Source of the DNA: Gracilariopsis chorda
Taxonomy: Eukaryota > Rhodophyta > Florideophyceae > Gracilariales > Gracilariaceae
Direction of reading: 5' to 3'
Length of the DNA stretch: 64,000 bases
Assembly: GCA_003194525.1 (NCBI GenBank)
Contig: NBIV01000006.1
Location: forward strand, 558,001 to 622,000
The translations under genes and the position numbers were made by a program. The notes under the pieces are model-generated. The model was not told the origin of the DNA and did no database searches. It saw nothing but the letters and a program-made list of their open reading frames with translations. Positions 21,033-32,401 of this stretch are shown here, piece by piece; within the stretch, counting starts at the first letter, position 1; each line of letters opens with the position of its first letter.

Positions 21033-22791
21033 TTGTAGATGAAGAGGACGCGGGATGAATGGTGGGGGGTGATGGTTGCTGGCGGAGATAGCAAGTGCGC
21101 GTTATTTCGGAGTGCGTGACCGACAAGATTTTTGTGAGCGTTGGTGGGTGGGCGCTGACCACACGCGGGGCGGCGGAACGACGCACGTGGAACACGTGGG
21201 GGCAACAGCGGCTGACAACGGTTGGCAACGGCCGCGGGGTGGAGCCGAAGCGGCGTGGGATCGGAATGCGAGATTTACGAAACGGCGGCGCGAGCGGTGG
21301 GAGGTGGAACGCCAGCCACTTGGCGAGTGGCGGCTGGCGCTGCTGCGGGCGTCACGTCACGCGCGGTGACGGCGAAGCGCGCTGGCGCTTGGCGGAAGGG
21401 TTTAAGCTTTGATTTGCGCGCCGTTAGTCCTTTCGAGCACCGGATGTTGCGCCGTTTGTGGCCGCTTAGGCCTCGCCGCTGCGGCGCTGCAAAGCTTTAG
21501 CCCTGTCTTGCACATGTGCCTTGTGCGGGCGGCGGCTTTGCTCCGTTTGTGGCCACCGCGCGGCGCCTCGCCCGCTTCGTGCGTGCGCTGCGGCGATTGG
21601 CAGCAGCTGTCCCGCAACGTCCTGTCTCCGTGGCTGTCTGCTGTGTAGAGAGTGTGGGAGCTCACTACAAGTATCGCTGGACAAGCTCGCATTGGTGTCG
21701 GGCCGCACACCTTTGTAGCCCAGTCGTTTCACAGAGAGCGCGCTCACTTCTCAACTAGTGCTGCTTTGAGCGCCGCTGGTTTGCTCCTTTCCCCTCCGTG
21801 CTTCCCCGCCCCTCTGCTTCTCCACCCTAGCTCTGCGCACCATCGTAATTGTCCTCACTCACAATGCACGAAGCTACATCGCGTGAGCATGGTTTGCCAC
21901 ATTCTTTCCGTCACCGTGCAGCACATTTCTCATGTCTGGTGCTGCTCTTTGTGCGGATTCGCATCCCAACGCGCACTTAGTCAACAGATGGCACCATTGG
22001 CTTTCACACTACTTTCTTATTCATACCACATGTGAAAACACTCCCCATTCACTATACTCATGTTGCTAATCTTTGTGCACCCTGCCTCTACTTCCCGAAT
22101 ACATGGTAGCACTCCCTAATACTTCTCTCTGTCCTGCACTGTTCTTGGCTTCTATCACCCGGTGGTAGCCGACCACTACCGCATCCCTCATCCCACATCT
22201 GTAGCACCCGCGATACGCTCACAGCCTACTGTACGAGCACACAGCCAAGCCACCATCAAAATCCTGTAGCAACTCCCGCCTACCTTCTGCCTTCCTTCCA
22301 ATTCTTCATTCTGTGCCGTCATCGGCCGTAACAGCTTTTGGCCTTTCTCAGGAGGGACAACTATCTGTAGGATAGCTTTCCCGCTGTTAACATAGCTGGT
22401 TGCCCTGACAGTGCCATCCACAACCATTCGCTACATCCTACGCATCTTGTTGCCTTGGTAACTCTCGGTAATACAAGATCGTAGAATCAGTTAGTAGCGC
22501 GTTCTGCTGTTACACCTAGACGTGTAGAAACAGTCTGTAGCATTGGAAAAGAAAATGCCACAGCCCGTTTCTAGGGTAGCATCATAAAGCACATACTCTA
22601 TGACAGCGACATTTCCAATCAAATCTACAGTAAGCATAGCACTCACAAATGTCTTTGAAAGGAATGCGCAAGTTCAGACATGATACGCACATAGTGCGCA
22701 CCAAAACGAAAGAGACTAACAGCAAGCAAGTGCAAGAAAAGACGTAAGCAATGTATACCAAACTTTTCTTTATATTTTCTCTATCGAATAA
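21033..22791. other. Gene-free left edge of the accessory island
   Basis: About 1.75 kb. The first 600 bases are GC-rich with loosely repeated words such as CCGTTTGTGGCC (about 21455 and 21549); the rest is lower in GC and CT-rich. Short frames on both strands look random. I recognise no gene. Confidence 0.4.
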
Positions 22792-23010
22792 CTAGTTTCT
22801 AGACCTCTTCGATGAGCGTCCAACGCTCTCACCCTTCTCTTCCATCTCGTACATCGTTCGCTTCCCTCGGGAAGCCCTTCTGGCCGCGTCGGTGGCTTCT
22901 TTCTGAGCCACGCGCTCGGTGATTATATCTCCAAGCGCGCGGTCATATCGGGCCAAGAAAAGGTCCCACGAGGGAACGGAGATGTCGGTCATCGGAAAGT
23001 TAGTATTCAT
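22792..23010 (-). CDS. Island small protein, copy 1 (RYDRAL family)
   Basis: 72 residues. After a variable start (MNTNFPMTDIS) comes the family core VPSWDLFLARYDRALGDII, then a helix rich in Ala, Glu and Lys (AQKEATDAARRASRGKR), the word MYEMEE, and a basic tail GRSSKRSRN resembling a nuclear localisation signal. It is nearly identical in plan to five other copies in this window, which diverge most at the two ends. That conservation across copies, with the frame kept, argues that it is translated. No signal peptide, no membrane segment, no Cys. I do not recognise the family. Nuclear or nucleic-acid-associated location is inference from the basic tail. Confidence 0.75.
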   Translation of the reverse strand: MNTNFPMTDISVPSWDLFLARYDRALGDIITERVAQKEATDAARRASRGKRTMYEMEEKGESVGRSSKRSRN

Positions 23011-24858
23011 GATTGAAGAAGGAAGGTGTTGAAGTTGCTGTAGGTCTGAGAAAGTGATGCTGAGTGTCGTGGGTGGGGTAGAGCAAAGAGACGGGAGCGA
23101 CGAGAGGTGCTGGCCTTTTTATAGTGGTCTGGATGGTGTCGAGACTCGGGGGTCATGCTCGTGAAATGCACCGAGAGTGCTTTTGTTGGAATTGAAATGA
23201 CTGACAAAGGGAACGCTGTCACATTGCGTCACGTAAAGCAATTCGAGTGCATTTCGTGGATCTCTACCTCACTGCAGTTTCTCTACTCATAGCCACTTCG
23301 TATGTACCTTGGTGCTCTCCAGATCTGTGAAGAAGCAATAAATCCAAGAGTGACTATTTGCGAACGTGCCGATAGATACCTTTCAAGACACTACCCTGTA
23401 TTTAACTGCTGACAATCAGACAGCATCCTATGTGGAGTGACATGCCATTCAAGAAAGAACTCCACTGCTTGCATATATGATATCTCTTCACCGGCTTCCC
23501 ATGAACATAATTTAAAGTTTCCTCTTCTCAACATTCTTCTACTTTTTCTCGCGAGCGGCTTCTACTTCTACCGCTGCTAGTCTTTAGTATCGCTTTTTTT
23601 TTCGACTCATACCCCTAGAGGTAAACCTGTAAGTGTCCTGGTTTTCCTCTCCCGCCTGTGCGGTCTAAAGTTTCGACAAACTAAGGTTTGGGGAATCATA
23701 GGAATGAGACTTTACACTTGCTTATTATCATTTGTCACAGGCCACATGGTAGGGAAATTGAAAGCATACATCGTACAATAACTTAGAGACTAATAATTTA
23801 CTGTGTTCCGGATACAAACCTTTCTTACTGTGATATGGAAGAATACCGGGAGTCCATATGTCTTGTCCTCTCTCTAAGATATAGGGCTTTTGTCTCCAGC
23901 CTAGCTCTTTTTTTATGATAGAAAGAAGCCGGAGATCTAACCGCAAATGCTAACTAAACAGGACAGCAAAACGGTCGCAGGCTCAGACCGCGAACTCTTC
24001 TGCGCTCTAACTCTCGCACGCATTTCAAAGAGAACCTCTCTGAGCTCGGCTACTATGACATTGTGTTGCTTAAACGTGCAGAACATTACTCCGCTTGCTA
24101 CTTGTAATCTCTGGTACAGTAGTCTAAAATCTTATCGAACAAATTCTTTCAATACCATTCGTTTTAGACTCCTGAGCCCTGGTTTTCGCAGCACATGGCT
24201 AAATCAATATGTCTCCTTCCTTCTTGAAAGTTCTTTCTGGTTTCAACCCCCTACCTAGAGATTTCTCTTGAACAAGGAAAAGAATACCCACCATTCAACG
24301 CACCTGTTTCCCAGGAAGCCATTGCTTTGCATGTGAGGCTAGTAAGTTTCTGGAAAAAATCTACGGCGCTCCATTATGTTTCTCCAAGTAAGCTTTGACC
24401 AAAACGGTATTTGAAAGAAAGTTGACGAAGTCTACGTGCATATCAGCGTCGATGAAGGGCACTGAAGGCGCTTGATAGCTAACCTGAATGGCGGACGCTG
24501 AAGAAGCTCTTCATATTTACGGTGTTCTTTAAATGTCTTTTAATAATACTAGCCACAGCTCATTTGGCAAGAGCAAAGCCTTCTTGAGAAAGTGCAAAAC
24601 GTCAGGAGAGTTGGGCCAACACTTAATGCTGTTTTCGACAGAATCGTTTTTCAAGGAACGCTGAAAAAAAAAGAAAACATGGCAGTACCTGTGAAAAGCC
24701 TGAAGATCTTCATCGCTAGGAAAAATAGCAACTGCTGTGCAACATAGAAATAGAAAAGACACAGGCTACTGAAAGTGGTAGGAACAATCACAGGTAACAG
24801 GCACGCGATGAATAAGGGTAAGACTTTTTTACATCATGATGAATGTTCAAACAAATAA
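23011..24858. other. Intergenic, promoter of copy 1, otherwise nothing recognised
   Basis: The first 200 bases hold the promoter of copy 1. Beyond about 23230 I see only AT-richer sequence with random short frames (for example 23728-23946 and 23947-24258) and no homology. Confidence 0.4.
23114..23130 (-). promoter_or_regulatory. TATA promoter of copy 1
   Basis: Coding strand reads AGACCACTATAAAAAGG, about 105 bases upstream of the ATG. The same 17 bases occur upstream of copy 2 and nearly so upstream of copy 6. A TTTCAATTCC element (plus-strand positions 23188-23199) lies about 65 bases further upstream. Confidence 0.7.
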
Positions 24859-25077
24859 CTACTTCCTCGCCCTCTTAGTCGAGCGCCCAATTTCTCCTTC
24901 CTCTTCCATTTCGTACATGTTTCGCTTCCCTCTGGAAGCTCTTCTGGCCGCTTCATCGGCCTCTTTCTGCGCAGTGCGCTGGGATATTATTTCGCATAGC
25001 GCGCGATCATAGCGCGCCAGAAAGAGCTCCCAAGAGGGTACGGCAGTGTCGATCACTATGTTGGTAGCAGAGCTCAT
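24859..25077 (-). CDS. Island small protein, copy 2 (RYDRAL family)
   Basis: 72 residues from MSSATNIVIDTA. The frame is open upstream to 25170 but the start at 25077 gives the family length and places the TATA box about 107 bases upstream, as in copy 1. Core: VPSWELFLARYDRALCEII, then AQKEADEAARRASRGKR, MYEMEEEGE and tail GRSTKRARK. Differences from copy 1 are spread out and mostly conservative (D/E, K/R), as expected for an old duplicate under protein-level constraint. It lies about 1.5 kb beyond the 3' end of the decayed Sel1 array at 26.6 kb, on the same strand. Function unknown. Confidence 0.75.
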   Translation of the reverse strand: MSSATNIVIDTAVPSWELFLARYDRALCEIISQRTAQKEADEAARRASRGKRNMYEMEEEGEIGRSTKRARK

Positions 25078-26616
25078 GGCAAGGAATGGTTGAATATGCG
25101 ATTGATGAATGTCTCGGAGAAATTCTGAGGAAGCGAATGTATGCGGAGTGATGGCGGAGAAGAGCCCCATGATGCTGAGGCACCCTTTTTATAGTGGTCT
25201 GAATGTTGTCAGGAGTTGAAAGTTAGAAGACAGAATATACTTTTTCTGCAATTGAATGTGGTGAAAAGATTCTTGTTTGCACAAGGCGACGGAATTCGGA
25301 TATGATGTTCGAATTGGAATGCATTGTCTTGCGTGTCGTCGCACGATTTGTGGTTCACATGCTCTCACTTTTGTGCTGTGGTGCTTCATGGGATGGAAAT
25401 AGAAAACGAAAGGGAATCTCTTTTACGGGGTTTCACGGTTGAAGCGCTGACAATTCGGGCAACGAATCTGGGTGGAGATGGAACTGAAGAACCATCCTCA
25501 TCATGACGATCAGCAGCAGCGTGAGGGTCCACTCCTGTCCGACAGCAGCAGAGATTTGTTTTTGTAGAGTTGATTGTGCAGCAGCTCACGTGTTTACTAT
25601 TTGGTGTCTATATAGTTTGAAGTCGAAATGAGACTCCGTTTACGAAGACCACCCATCCATACCAGAACAGTAGCAATAATAACCTGGAAAAAAAACTTAG
25701 TGACGGCGCAGGTTCTTGTTTTATCGGCGATGAGAAAGCGTAGCACCGCCCGTTGGGAAATCAAACAACTTCGATTGTTCCGTTTGTGCACAAAGGTCGA
25801 AGGATTGCAGCTCGAGACGTTGACAGTCCTCGGTGATGGCATAAGAATATGAACTCTTTTTGGCGAAGTTTGCTCACTTTTTGACTTGATGTTATTGTGG
25901 ATGCGAATGTCGACGTTCTTCGCGATTGGATTTTGTTTCACCGTGCTCCATCTCATCATGGAATGATGTATCTTGATAGCCTTTACACCATCGTACTATA
26001 TCGGATTTTGAATACACCGATGATGACATGTCAAAAGGGCTAACTGAGGTTTGACCTGATTCCAACTTTTGAAGAGCGACTGAGCTGATCATATCTGCAG
26101 GAATCTCAATGATCAAGTGAGGTAACATAAACCGTGCATGCCCCCTTCTTAAAAAGGCAGCTCTCTCTCCTGAAGAGTGCGGAACAGCGTGGGCTGCTCG
26201 TGGAGCTCCGATAAGAACCTGACAGCATGCGATACGGTATTGACCGCGAACAGTTTACCGACAAATGAAAGGTAGAACGAAATGAATATCACGCCGCAAA
26301 CGCAGCAAAAGCCTACGTGTACTACAATTGGATAAGTCACGGAACACTTCTGCTTCTGAGCTGCATGATGCGCATATTTGTCTGCTTTTCCGATTTTGAA
26401 CCTTTCACATCCGTTCTTGGCCTCCGTTGGAGATCCGTCTGCGTTCTCATTTCGCTCCGTCCCTGTGACGGGGGATCGGAGTCAGGCACACTACGGGAAG
26501 GCGAGATGCACGTGCCCACGGAACACTTCTCAGCTACCGTCGCCGTCTTCTGATCCACACCGGTGGTGATTCAGCAGATTTCCGTATGGGCCTCACCTAA
26601 CAAGCAAGAGTAAGGG
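25078..26616. other. Intergenic, 3' flank of decayed Sel1 locus A, paralogous to 33.35-34.67 kb
   Basis: After the copy 2 promoter, the part from about 25660 onward matches 33.35-34.67 kb in the same orientation: shared words include ATTGTTCCGTTTG (about 25774 and 33415), AGCTGATCATA (about 26083 and 34334) and AACATAAACCGT (about 26123 and 34388). Short frames here have no known homology. Confidence 0.6.
25184..25200 (-). promoter_or_regulatory. TATA promoter of copy 2
   Basis: Coding strand AGACCACTATAAAAAGG, identical over 17 bases to copy 1, about 107 bases before the ATG. TTCAATTGC element at about 25248-25256, some 50 bases further upstream. Confidence 0.7.
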
Positions 26617-28230
26617 CTAGCAGTTAACCCTTACCTTTAACAGACCATTAGCTTCTTTCGCCCTCTCTATCAACGCGGTACCGCGCTGAATATCTTGTAC
26701 AACATCTTGTGCAACACCCTCAGCCCCCGTCAACAGTAAATCCCGAAGCACGTATATTGCAACTGGATCTGCGTCCAGTTCTACCGTACACTCAAAGAGT
26801 TTTCTACCAGTCGACGCATCCGCATCCACTTCTTCCGCACCTTGACCCAGCAGTAGACCAAGTCTAACCATTGCGTCCACGTCCGCAAAGTAAGCAATTG
26901 CTTGTTCATACAGGAACTTAGCACGACAAGCATCCGCACATACTCCCCGCGCTCCCTCTTCTAGCATAACACCCAGATTTTCCATGGCATTGGCATGCTC
27001 TCTTTATGCAATAGCTATCTCGTACCAATGCCTACCGCAAACTGCACCCCCTGATACTCCCTCCGCACCGTCTTGTACCGAACACCAAGATTATACATTG
27101 CCTAAACATGCTCTCCTTCTGCAATAGCTTTCTAGAGCCAATGCTTAACGCGAACTGCATTCACCGATACTCCTTCTGCGCCGCGTTGTAGTACAACACC
27201 CGGATTATCCATTGCTTTCACATGCTCTCCTTTCGCAATAGCTCTCTCATACTAGTGCTGAGCGCAAACCGCATCCTCCCGAACACCCTCCGTGCCGTTT
27301 TGCAGCAGAACACCCAGACTGTCTATTGCTTTCGCATGCTCTCTTCATCCAATGCCTTTGACGAACCAGTGCCTGGCCCAAACTGCATCCAACGGTACTC
27401 CCTTTGCACCGTTTTGCACCGGAACACCAAGACTGTACATTGCATTTACATGCTCTCCTTCCGCAACTGCTCCTTCATACCAGTGCCTACCGCGAACTGC
27501 ATTCACTGATACTCCCTCTGCGCCGCGTTGTAGTAGAACACCCGGATTATCCATTGCCTTCGCATGCTCTCCTTCTGCGATAGCTCTCTCGTACTAGTGC
27601 CAAGCGCAAACTGTATCCTCCGGAACACCCTCCGTGCCGTTTTGTAGCAAAACACCCAGATTGCACGCTGCTTTCAAATGCTTTCCTTCTGCAGTAGCGT
27701 TCTCGTATTAGTGCTGAGCGCAAACCGCATCCTCCGAAACACCCTTCGTGCCGTCTTGCAGCAAAACACCCAGATTATCCATTGCTGTCACATGCTCTCT
27801 TCATGCAATGTCTTTGTCGTACCAGTGCCTGGCCCAAACTGCATCCAACGGTACTCCCTCTGTACCGTTTTGCACCGGAACACCAAGACTGTACATTGCA
27901 TTCACATGCTCTCCTTCCGCAACTGCTCCTTCATACCAGTGCCTACCGCGAACTGCATTCACTGATACTCCCTCTGCGCCGCGTTGTAGTAGAACACCCA
28001 GATTATCCATTGCTTTCACATGCTCTCCTTCTGCAATAGCTCTCTCGTACTAGTGCCAAGCGCAAACTGTATCCTCCGGAACACCCTTCGTGCCGTTTTG
28101 TACCAAAACACCCAGATTGTACACTGCTTTCAAATGCTTTCCTTCTGCAGTAGCGTTCTCGTACTAGTGCTTAGCGCGAACCTCCATCGCCAGTACTCCG
28201 CCCACTCCGTGTTCTAGTAGAATACCTAGA
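26617..28230 (-). pseudogene. Decayed Sel1-repeat array of locus A
   Basis: On the minus strand about 14 units of roughly 36-38 codons encode the Sel1 pattern, for example ALGVLLQ.GAEGV..DA..A, then RHWYE.A.AEG.....AMY.LG. The longest clean pieces are 26985-26617 (122 residues, the C-terminal end), 27554-27345 and 28019-27801. Between them the frame is broken by stops and shifts. In five units the Trp codon of the HWYE word is a stop (plus-strand CTA or TTA near 27253, 27594, 27709, 28050 and 28164). The array also shows a second-order repeat of 456 bases (27222-27600 against 27678-28056). It is the former C-terminus of the protein whose N-terminus is at 29492-30931. Confidence 0.8.
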
Positions 28231-29491
28231 CTGGTCATATCAGCCGTACTTTGAGGTCTCTTCGATAACTTCTTCAAAAGACCTAGTTTCATACTTTGCG
28301 TCTTGCGCATTGATACTCGTTTCGTTCATTGCACCATCAAAGTCGGTAAATTCTGATCCCGCTCCATCATTCACAACTTGGCTCTCATTCGTTCCTGGCT
28401 GATCCCGAACCCCTCTCTGTCTGTCGGTGTCCTCGTTCCCAAGCTTCTTCTGCTCCCGTTCTGCGTACATCCAACGATATCGTACATTGCGCTATACGTA
28501 TAGGAAGCTTCAAAATCTCACCATAACTGAACATCACTTACCCAAGATTTCTGCGCATGTTTCCATGCTTCTCAGTTCCCAGATAGTGAAATCAATAATG
28601 TGTACCCGAAAGTCCTGCTTCTTCCATGCTCTCGTCACCCTTAAAGGCCACCATCTTGCAAGTCCTAAAACACAGCCGCCCTCAGTGCTTCCAATACAAC
28701 CACTCTGCGATCAACCTCGCTTTCTTTTATCACATCTACGCTCAATGACGGAAACGAAACAGTGCATAACGCTATTGTCCCAAAACTCTCTGAGCCATGC
28801 TGTGGTACCGCTTCTTCCTCTCCGTCTTCACAAACTTGTATGCGTCCCTCCAAATGCTCTTGTAGTTCCCATGATATCCGAGCATGGAACTGCTGTGATG
28901 TAAGATTAGATTCTTCCCTGCCCACTCCCAGCGATTGTGACAGTGGTTTGCTGAGTATCGAGGGCATCCCCACGTTATACACGCCATTTTCCAATCCTCA
29001 AAGCATTCGTCGAAATCTTGAGATACGCTTTCCTTCCTTGCGCTTCTTGTGTTCGTGATGTACCCACTCTGCAAGCTGTGATCGAACAGCTTCCACTCGT
29101 TGCCCCATAAAGGTCATCCCATAATTCATGGCCCAATTGCATCGACAATCTTTGTCCTCAAACTGAAACTGCAGCCTACGCTGCTCTTCTTCTATTTCCA
29201 CATTTCGCAACCTCGGCGCTCCCTCCTCTCCCGTACCGCCAGCCTTTTTCTTCGTCATCCTTGCCTTGCTTCGAGTCTCCAACGTCTTTTTCTTTCTCCA
29301 TTTCTTCTGTTCTCGCTCCTTTCCAAGCTCGTGACCACTTCTCATTCATCTCCGCCAATCATCGACAACCACACATACACCATCTCCCCAAGCTTTAGCA
29401 CATTCCGTTTCCTTGATCTCACCCTTTTCCGGGTCTTCGAGAACGGGAAAGGCGGCAAAACTCTCTCTACGCTCTCGGGACCCTTCTAATC
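28231..29491 (-). pseudogene. Decayed middle part of Sel1 locus A
   Basis: Fragments in several minus frames match the middle of the whole protein at 42.3-46.3 kb: around 29390-29345, MVYVWLSMIGGDE against LIDVWMSLTSGEQ; at 29200-29050, TFMGQRVEAVRSQLAEWV against TFMGYSMENVRSCLARWV. The fragments lie in the same order as in the whole protein, but the frame is lost repeatedly, starting soon after the stop at 29492, and the segment is shorter than its counterpart, so parts are deleted. This is host-gene decay. Confidence 0.75.
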
Positions 29492-30931
29492 TCACTCGGA
29501 GCTTGCTTCCGACCCCAGAGGTCGTGACGGCTGCTGAGCGAGGTTCCTGGTAGCTTGGCCCAATGAATCATCTACAATCTCATCATCTGAATCCGCAATA
29601 TCATTGACGCTACCACCAGTCCCACTCCCTTCATCTCCCTTGCTCACCTCTTCACGGTTCTCCAAGCGCCCTTCCCGCATCTTCAAAGATCTTCGCCCCA
29701 TGTACAGCAGGATTGTCAGCCATTCCAGCATTTCCACATCCAAGTTCTGAATTTCCGAGCAAAACTCTCTTTTCACGTCTAGGCTCCGTATCTTACTTGA
29801 GAGTTGCCGACTGAACTCAGTGTATCCAATCTCTGCGTCTGAGTCTTTCCTGTGCCTCAGGAACGCTTTGTGTGCTACACCGAACGGCAGGACCTCTCCG
29901 CAGCTTACTGCGTTCTTCAGTAGCTCCTTCTTCAGCAGTCGTCCAGAATGCATAACCGAGCCCTTCTTCCACCCAATCCACAACATTGGCCGCATCTTGT
30001 TATTCCTATGCCTTCCACCCTCCAGTTCAGGGCACAGCTGCATGACGCACGGCGAGAAAACTGATGCGAGAATCTCTGATGCAAAATGTGATTTCAGTTC
30101 TTCCCAATCTTTTGTGCCTGTTCTGCGCTCGCCATGCCTATTCCTGTTTAGGGACACCTTGAACTCTGCCAACCAAGTTCGCAATCCTTGAGCGGCAAAC
30201 ACGATCGCCCAGTTTACGTACACGTTCACCGGCTGAATCGGCACTTGACGCAGTTTTCCACAGGTTTCGAGGCCGATACTAAAACGCACACCGTCCCACA
30301 GCATAATAATCGTGCAGAACAACCCTTTCAACCAGAACACAACATAGCTCGCCACTAGCCGAACAACGTCAAACCACTGAAAATAGTACGGTACCTCCGG
30401 AGCTTGAAGATGCACGTTGTTGCCGTACTGTATACGGCAAACTGTTTCGCCGTACAGTATTTGGTTATTCACTATACCATCGTTTACCAGCATCTCGTCG
30501 CAGGTTTCCCAAGCGCTTCTGCATTGATCTTCTACAATTTGGCGCCGATTCTCATCACAGAAACTGTACCTCACTCCAATCGCCTCAAGTGCTTCAATGC
30601 TCTCAGAGCACCATGTGCGAAACAGATGCAATTGCCATAGTCCCCAAGCTGAGCGAAATGCATGAAGCAGTGCAAAATACAGCACTATGAGAGCAGCACT
30701 TCCCTCCCTGTTATCAAGAGCACTAAACTGAATCGTGCAGTAAAGCATAATGTAGCAAGCCGGGACGATAGAAAATGCTAGATTGATGTACCCTGCTCGA
30801 CGAGTGAGGCGCACCGATTTCCATTTATCGTTGGTGAAACTCGTGCCACTGAAAGCTACCCAAAGCAGAAATGCGAGGATGTATGCCGGAAGCACAATGT
30901 ACCATTCATCGCTTAAGCTGGCGAGTTCCAT
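29492..30931 (-). CDS. N-terminal membrane domain of Sel1 locus A, still open (479 residues)
   Basis: Opens with MELASLSDEWYIVLPAYILA and keeps one frame for 479 codons. It is a paralogue of the first 460 or so residues of the whole protein at 42.3-46.3 kb: shared words include PAYILAFLLW/SAYLLAFLPW, the pattern LRQVP or LRHVP, FAAQGL..WL.EF, and LPFGVAH/LPFSVPH. Hydrophobic segments lie near residues 9-27, 46-68, 78-98 and two around 170-215, so it is a membrane protein. The region after the stop is the broken remainder of the gene. The open part is long enough that it may still be made as a truncated membrane protein without Sel1 repeats, or may simply not have decayed yet. Function unknown. 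Confidence 0.65.
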   Translation of the reverse strand: MELASLSDEWYIVLPAYILAFLLWVAFSGTSFTNDKWKSVRLTRRAGYINLAFSIVPACYIMLYCTIQFSALDNREGSAALIVLYFALLHAFRSAWGLWQLHLFRTWCSESIEALEAIGVRYSFCDENRRQIVEDQCRSAWETCDEMLVNDGIVNNQILYGETVCRIQYGNNVHLQAPEVPYYFQWFDVVRLVASYVVFWLKGLFCTIIMLWDGVRFSIGLETCGKLRQVPIQPVNVYVNWAIVFAAQGLRTWLAEFKVSLNRNRHGERRTGTKDWEELKSHFASEILASVFSPCVMQLCPELEGGRHRNNKMRPMLWIGWKKGSVMHSGRLLKKELLKNAVSCGEVLPFGVAHKAFLRHRKDSDAEIGYTEFSRQLSSKIRSLDVKREFCSEIQNLDVEMLEWLTILLYMGRRSLKMREGRLENREEVSKGDEGSGTGGSVNDIADSDDEIVDDSLGQATRNLAQQPSRPLGSEASSE

Positions 30932-32401
30932 ATCGCAGTTTGGCGCACGCTGCAGTTACGGTGTTGCTTCAGAACTCGGTTGCCGAAACCAATGGCAGTT
31001 GGTCTCTAGAGGGCTGCTATGGTGATTGTGTTGGATGCAATCACGGGTTGACGTGCAAGGGTAGGTGAGGTGGGTAAATGGCTAAACGTTTACCCCAACA
31101 GAATAGGCCGAAGACGGACTTGTTGGTGTGTGCTCTGATGCTTTCGGCCTCGCCCTGGAGCGTCGCCTGTTGGGGCGCAAGGCCCCCGAAAGCGAAACGA
31201 GGCGAGTGAATCGAAAAGGGACTGCTAGCTACCCGCTCAGACCCGCCGCTGGGGCGTTGCATTTCAGCACGTGCCATGGCCATGGACGGCGGTGGCTGTA
31301 ACGTGTCCAACTGGCTTCACTGCGTCTTGCCAGACGACTTTCGCCATTCACAATGTGAATTTCACATCGCCCTCAGCGGCTGGACGAAGCTGCGTCGCTC
31401 TGAACTCCAGACTGACGGGAGTGCAAATATCCAAATTCTGATTCAGTTTTGAGAAATAACCGGCTCTCGATTAGCTCTACTCTCAGATCGCTACACGGTA
31501 ATCTGAAGCAACGGTTCCATCGTTGAAGGGCAGGCTGTCGCTGCCGAGCGCTTCTGGTTGAAGCAAGTCGGGATGTGACAATTCATGGTTCATGCGGACC
31601 ATCTAGGATACATTCCGTGCTGCGGTGCTTTTGTATTGCGAGAAAAAGAATGGGGTATACACGAGGCGAAATCTGGGGATAACCATATAAGAAGGCAGAT
31701 CGCTTTCACGTCGCTGGTCTATGAAGTTGTACGAGTGCATTAAGAAGAAGATAAGCCAGAATTGACGTATTCACTGTGGCCGGTATCTCATCCGGAATTT
31801 CGTGCGTGGGATATCTTTGTTAAGTTGCATGAATTCAGTAGCAAACGAAATACTAATGCGTCTACCAGGGTACCGTATAGGTATACTGTTGAAATCGAGC
31901 TCCATGAACGCTGGAATTAAAGAACTGCCCAATGACTATGCATGTTCTTGAAAAAAACTGCTGGTGCGCTCATGGTATCCGTGTTCTCTTGGAGTTGATT
32001 ACCACAAGACTGCAGCGACGTGGAAAAGATACGCTGACAATGCGCAAAGAAAGAAAGTCTTCTGAGCCAAGTGCAGACCGAATTACTTCAGAGCTACCCC
32101 AAAAAGGCAATGAAGCAACCAATGTCAGTCTCAAGTCGCTCACGGCACATGCAGGGTTGCAATCAGCCTCGGATACGCACTCCAATTAAGTCTTTGAATG
32201 CATATCTGGACCCATGTCAGTCCAATTACATAACAAGCTGCGTGCAGTGTTCAGCCACTTCATTATGCCCTATGATACAAAACAGTATAAAAGCCGGTTC
32301 TGCCTTCTGAACAAAGCGATGACACCCAACCCAGTATCAAACACCATTCTTCAACCTGCCTCGACATCTAGTCAACTCTCACTGCCGCACCCACTCCAAT
32401 C
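30932..32401. other. Intergenic, upstream of locus A and of copy 3
   Basis: About 1.47 kb between divergent genes. 31050-31310 is GC-rich. At 31681-31698 AACCATATAAGAAGGCAG resembles the copy 4 promoter but no family gene follows it. The copy 3 promoter lies near the right end. Confidence 0.45.
32283..32295 (+). promoter_or_regulatory. TATA promoter of copy 3
   Basis: CAGTATAAAAGCC about 115 bases before the ATG, preceded 60 bases upstream by CCAATTAC. It is looser than in copies 1, 2 and 6 but keeps the spacing. Confidence 0.55.

Noticed and set aside
26617-28230. Reassignment of TAG to tryptophan in this genome
   Set aside because: Several housekeeping genes end in TAG in the normal place (for example the MIC-like gene) and none has TAG inside; the array also has a TAA and frame shifts. 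Decay fits better.
26500-28400. CRISPR-like regular repeats
   Set aside because: The period is about 108-114 bases without unique spacers, and the units encode Sel1 repeats.
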